Assembly: GCA_027005175.1 (NCBI GenBank)
Contig: JALTMC010000283.1
Span: forward strand, 1-5,843
Direction of reading: 5' to 3'
Origin: Myxococcales bacterium
Lineage (GTDB): Bacteria; Myxococcota_C; UBA6777
Length of the DNA stretch: 5,843 bases
Below, piece by piece: positions 5,462 through 5,843 of the stretch (positions are counted from its first letter, which is position 1; each line of letters starts with the position of its first letter). A program made the translations under genes and the position numbers. The notes below the pieces were generated by a model. It ran no database searches and was not told where the DNA came from. It saw only the letters and a list, made by a program, of their open reading frames with translations.

Positions 5462-5843
5462 AGTTGGCCGATGTGGCAGTTTTACGGGTCGGTGAGGTCG
5501 GTTCGTGGTTGTGTGTTGTGGATTTTTCCACAAACACCATGATACCTCCCGCTGCCAGTAACAGTAGAAGAAGTAGCAGTCCAAAGGAGATAAGGTTGTG
5601 TGTAAATAGATTTTCGCTGACGACACGTATAGTTCCGAACTGCTTGTGTGGAACGACTTGTTTTATGGCGGTTCGCGATGGGGTTGTGCTTTTCTTTTGG
5701 GTGGTCGTGTTTTTTCCGCGCAATGGGTTTCCTTGAAGCAATCCTGTTCCTCCTGTGGTCAACAGGACAAGGCCAACCAGTAGAGGTAAGAGGGTTGATA
5801 TCTTTGAGGGTTGAGGTTCTTGGATGCGGCCAAGGTCCAATTT
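5460..5843 (-). CDS. nuoJ: NADH-quinone oxidoreductase subunit J, 3' part (N-terminal half outside window)
   Basis: This is a membrane subunit of complex I, the ND6 counterpart, packed beside NuoK and NuoA. The frame is open to the window edge; an in-frame TTG at 5838-5840 is not a convincing start, so I read it as the last 127 residues of a longer protein. What supports NuoJ is position directly before nuoK plus the C-terminal pattern: one hydrophobic helix (LLPLLVGLVLL), a loop, FGTIRVVSENLFTHNLISF, then the last helix (LLLLLLLAAGGIMVF). The family usually has FELASLLLL here; this protein has FGLLLLLLL, so the Glu is Gly. The loop between helices is long and Thr/Lys-rich, and a polar tail (STTHNHEPTSPTRK...) follows the last helix. 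The stop TAG (5460-5462) is 9 bp before nuoK. Confidence 0.85.
   Translation of the reverse strand, partial: KLDLGRIQEPQPSKISTLLPLLVGLVLLTTGGTGLLQGNPLRGKNTTTQKKSTTPSRTAIKQVVPHKQFGTIRVVSENLFTHNLISFGLLLLLLLLAAGGIMVFVEKSTTHNHEPTSPTRKTATSAN

Noticed and set aside
5516-5533. Inverted repeat TTGTGGA-TTTT-TCCACAA near the 3' end of nuoJ
   Set aside because: It is a 7-bp AT-containing stem inside coding sequence with no T tract after it in the coding direction; probably chance.

Overview
The window is a piece of a respiratory complex I (proton-translocating NADH:quinone oxidoreductase, type I) operon. Every real gene lies on the minus strand. Reading in the direction of transcription (high to low coordinates) the order is nuoJ (3' part only), nuoK, an unusual 460-bp repeat-filled gap, nuoL, nuoM and nuoN (5' part only). 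This is the canonical bacterial nuoJKLMN order for the membrane arm. The organism is a bacterium. Base composition looks roughly balanced. The sequence alone does not fix the taxon; a Gram-negative lineage such as Myxococcota/Deltaproteobacteria, perhaps with a relaxed or reduced genome, is only a guess.

Layout: 5460-5843 nuoJ C-terminal part; 5124-5450 nuoK; 4664-5123 gap with two diverged direct repeats next to nuoK and a tandem array of 57-bp units next to nuoL; 2612-4663 nuoL; 2519-2611 short spacer; 851-2518 nuoM, whose 3' end is a seven-copy 15-bp tandem array; 1-849 nuoN, running off the window. NuoL, NuoM and NuoN are the three antiporter-like proton channel subunits, NuoK carries the two glutamates linking them to the quinone end, and NuoJ packs beside NuoK. 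Junctions are tight (nuoJ/nuoK 9 bp, nuoM/nuoN 1 bp) and Shine-Dalgarno-like motifs precede nuoK, nuoL, nuoM and nuoN, so this looks like one polycistronic unit.

Three things stand out. (1) NuoL reads Gln where the family has the TM5 Glu, and Gln-Asn where it has the TM12 Lys-Asp, while NuoM, NuoK and the visible part of NuoN keep their key charges. (2) Two unrelated tandem repeat families have expanded inside one essential-type operon. Both have unit lengths divisible by three; one forms the NuoM C-terminal tail and contains a 14-bp unit that switches the reading frame. The other fills the nuoK-nuoL gap with a 155-codon open frame that overlaps nuoK's stop (TTGA) and nuoL's start (ATGA). (3) A perfect 10-bp inverted repeat in nuoN coincides with loss of the conserved Trp of the PFHxWAPDVY motif. 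I see no RNA gene, CRISPR array, insertion sequence or clear promoter or terminator.
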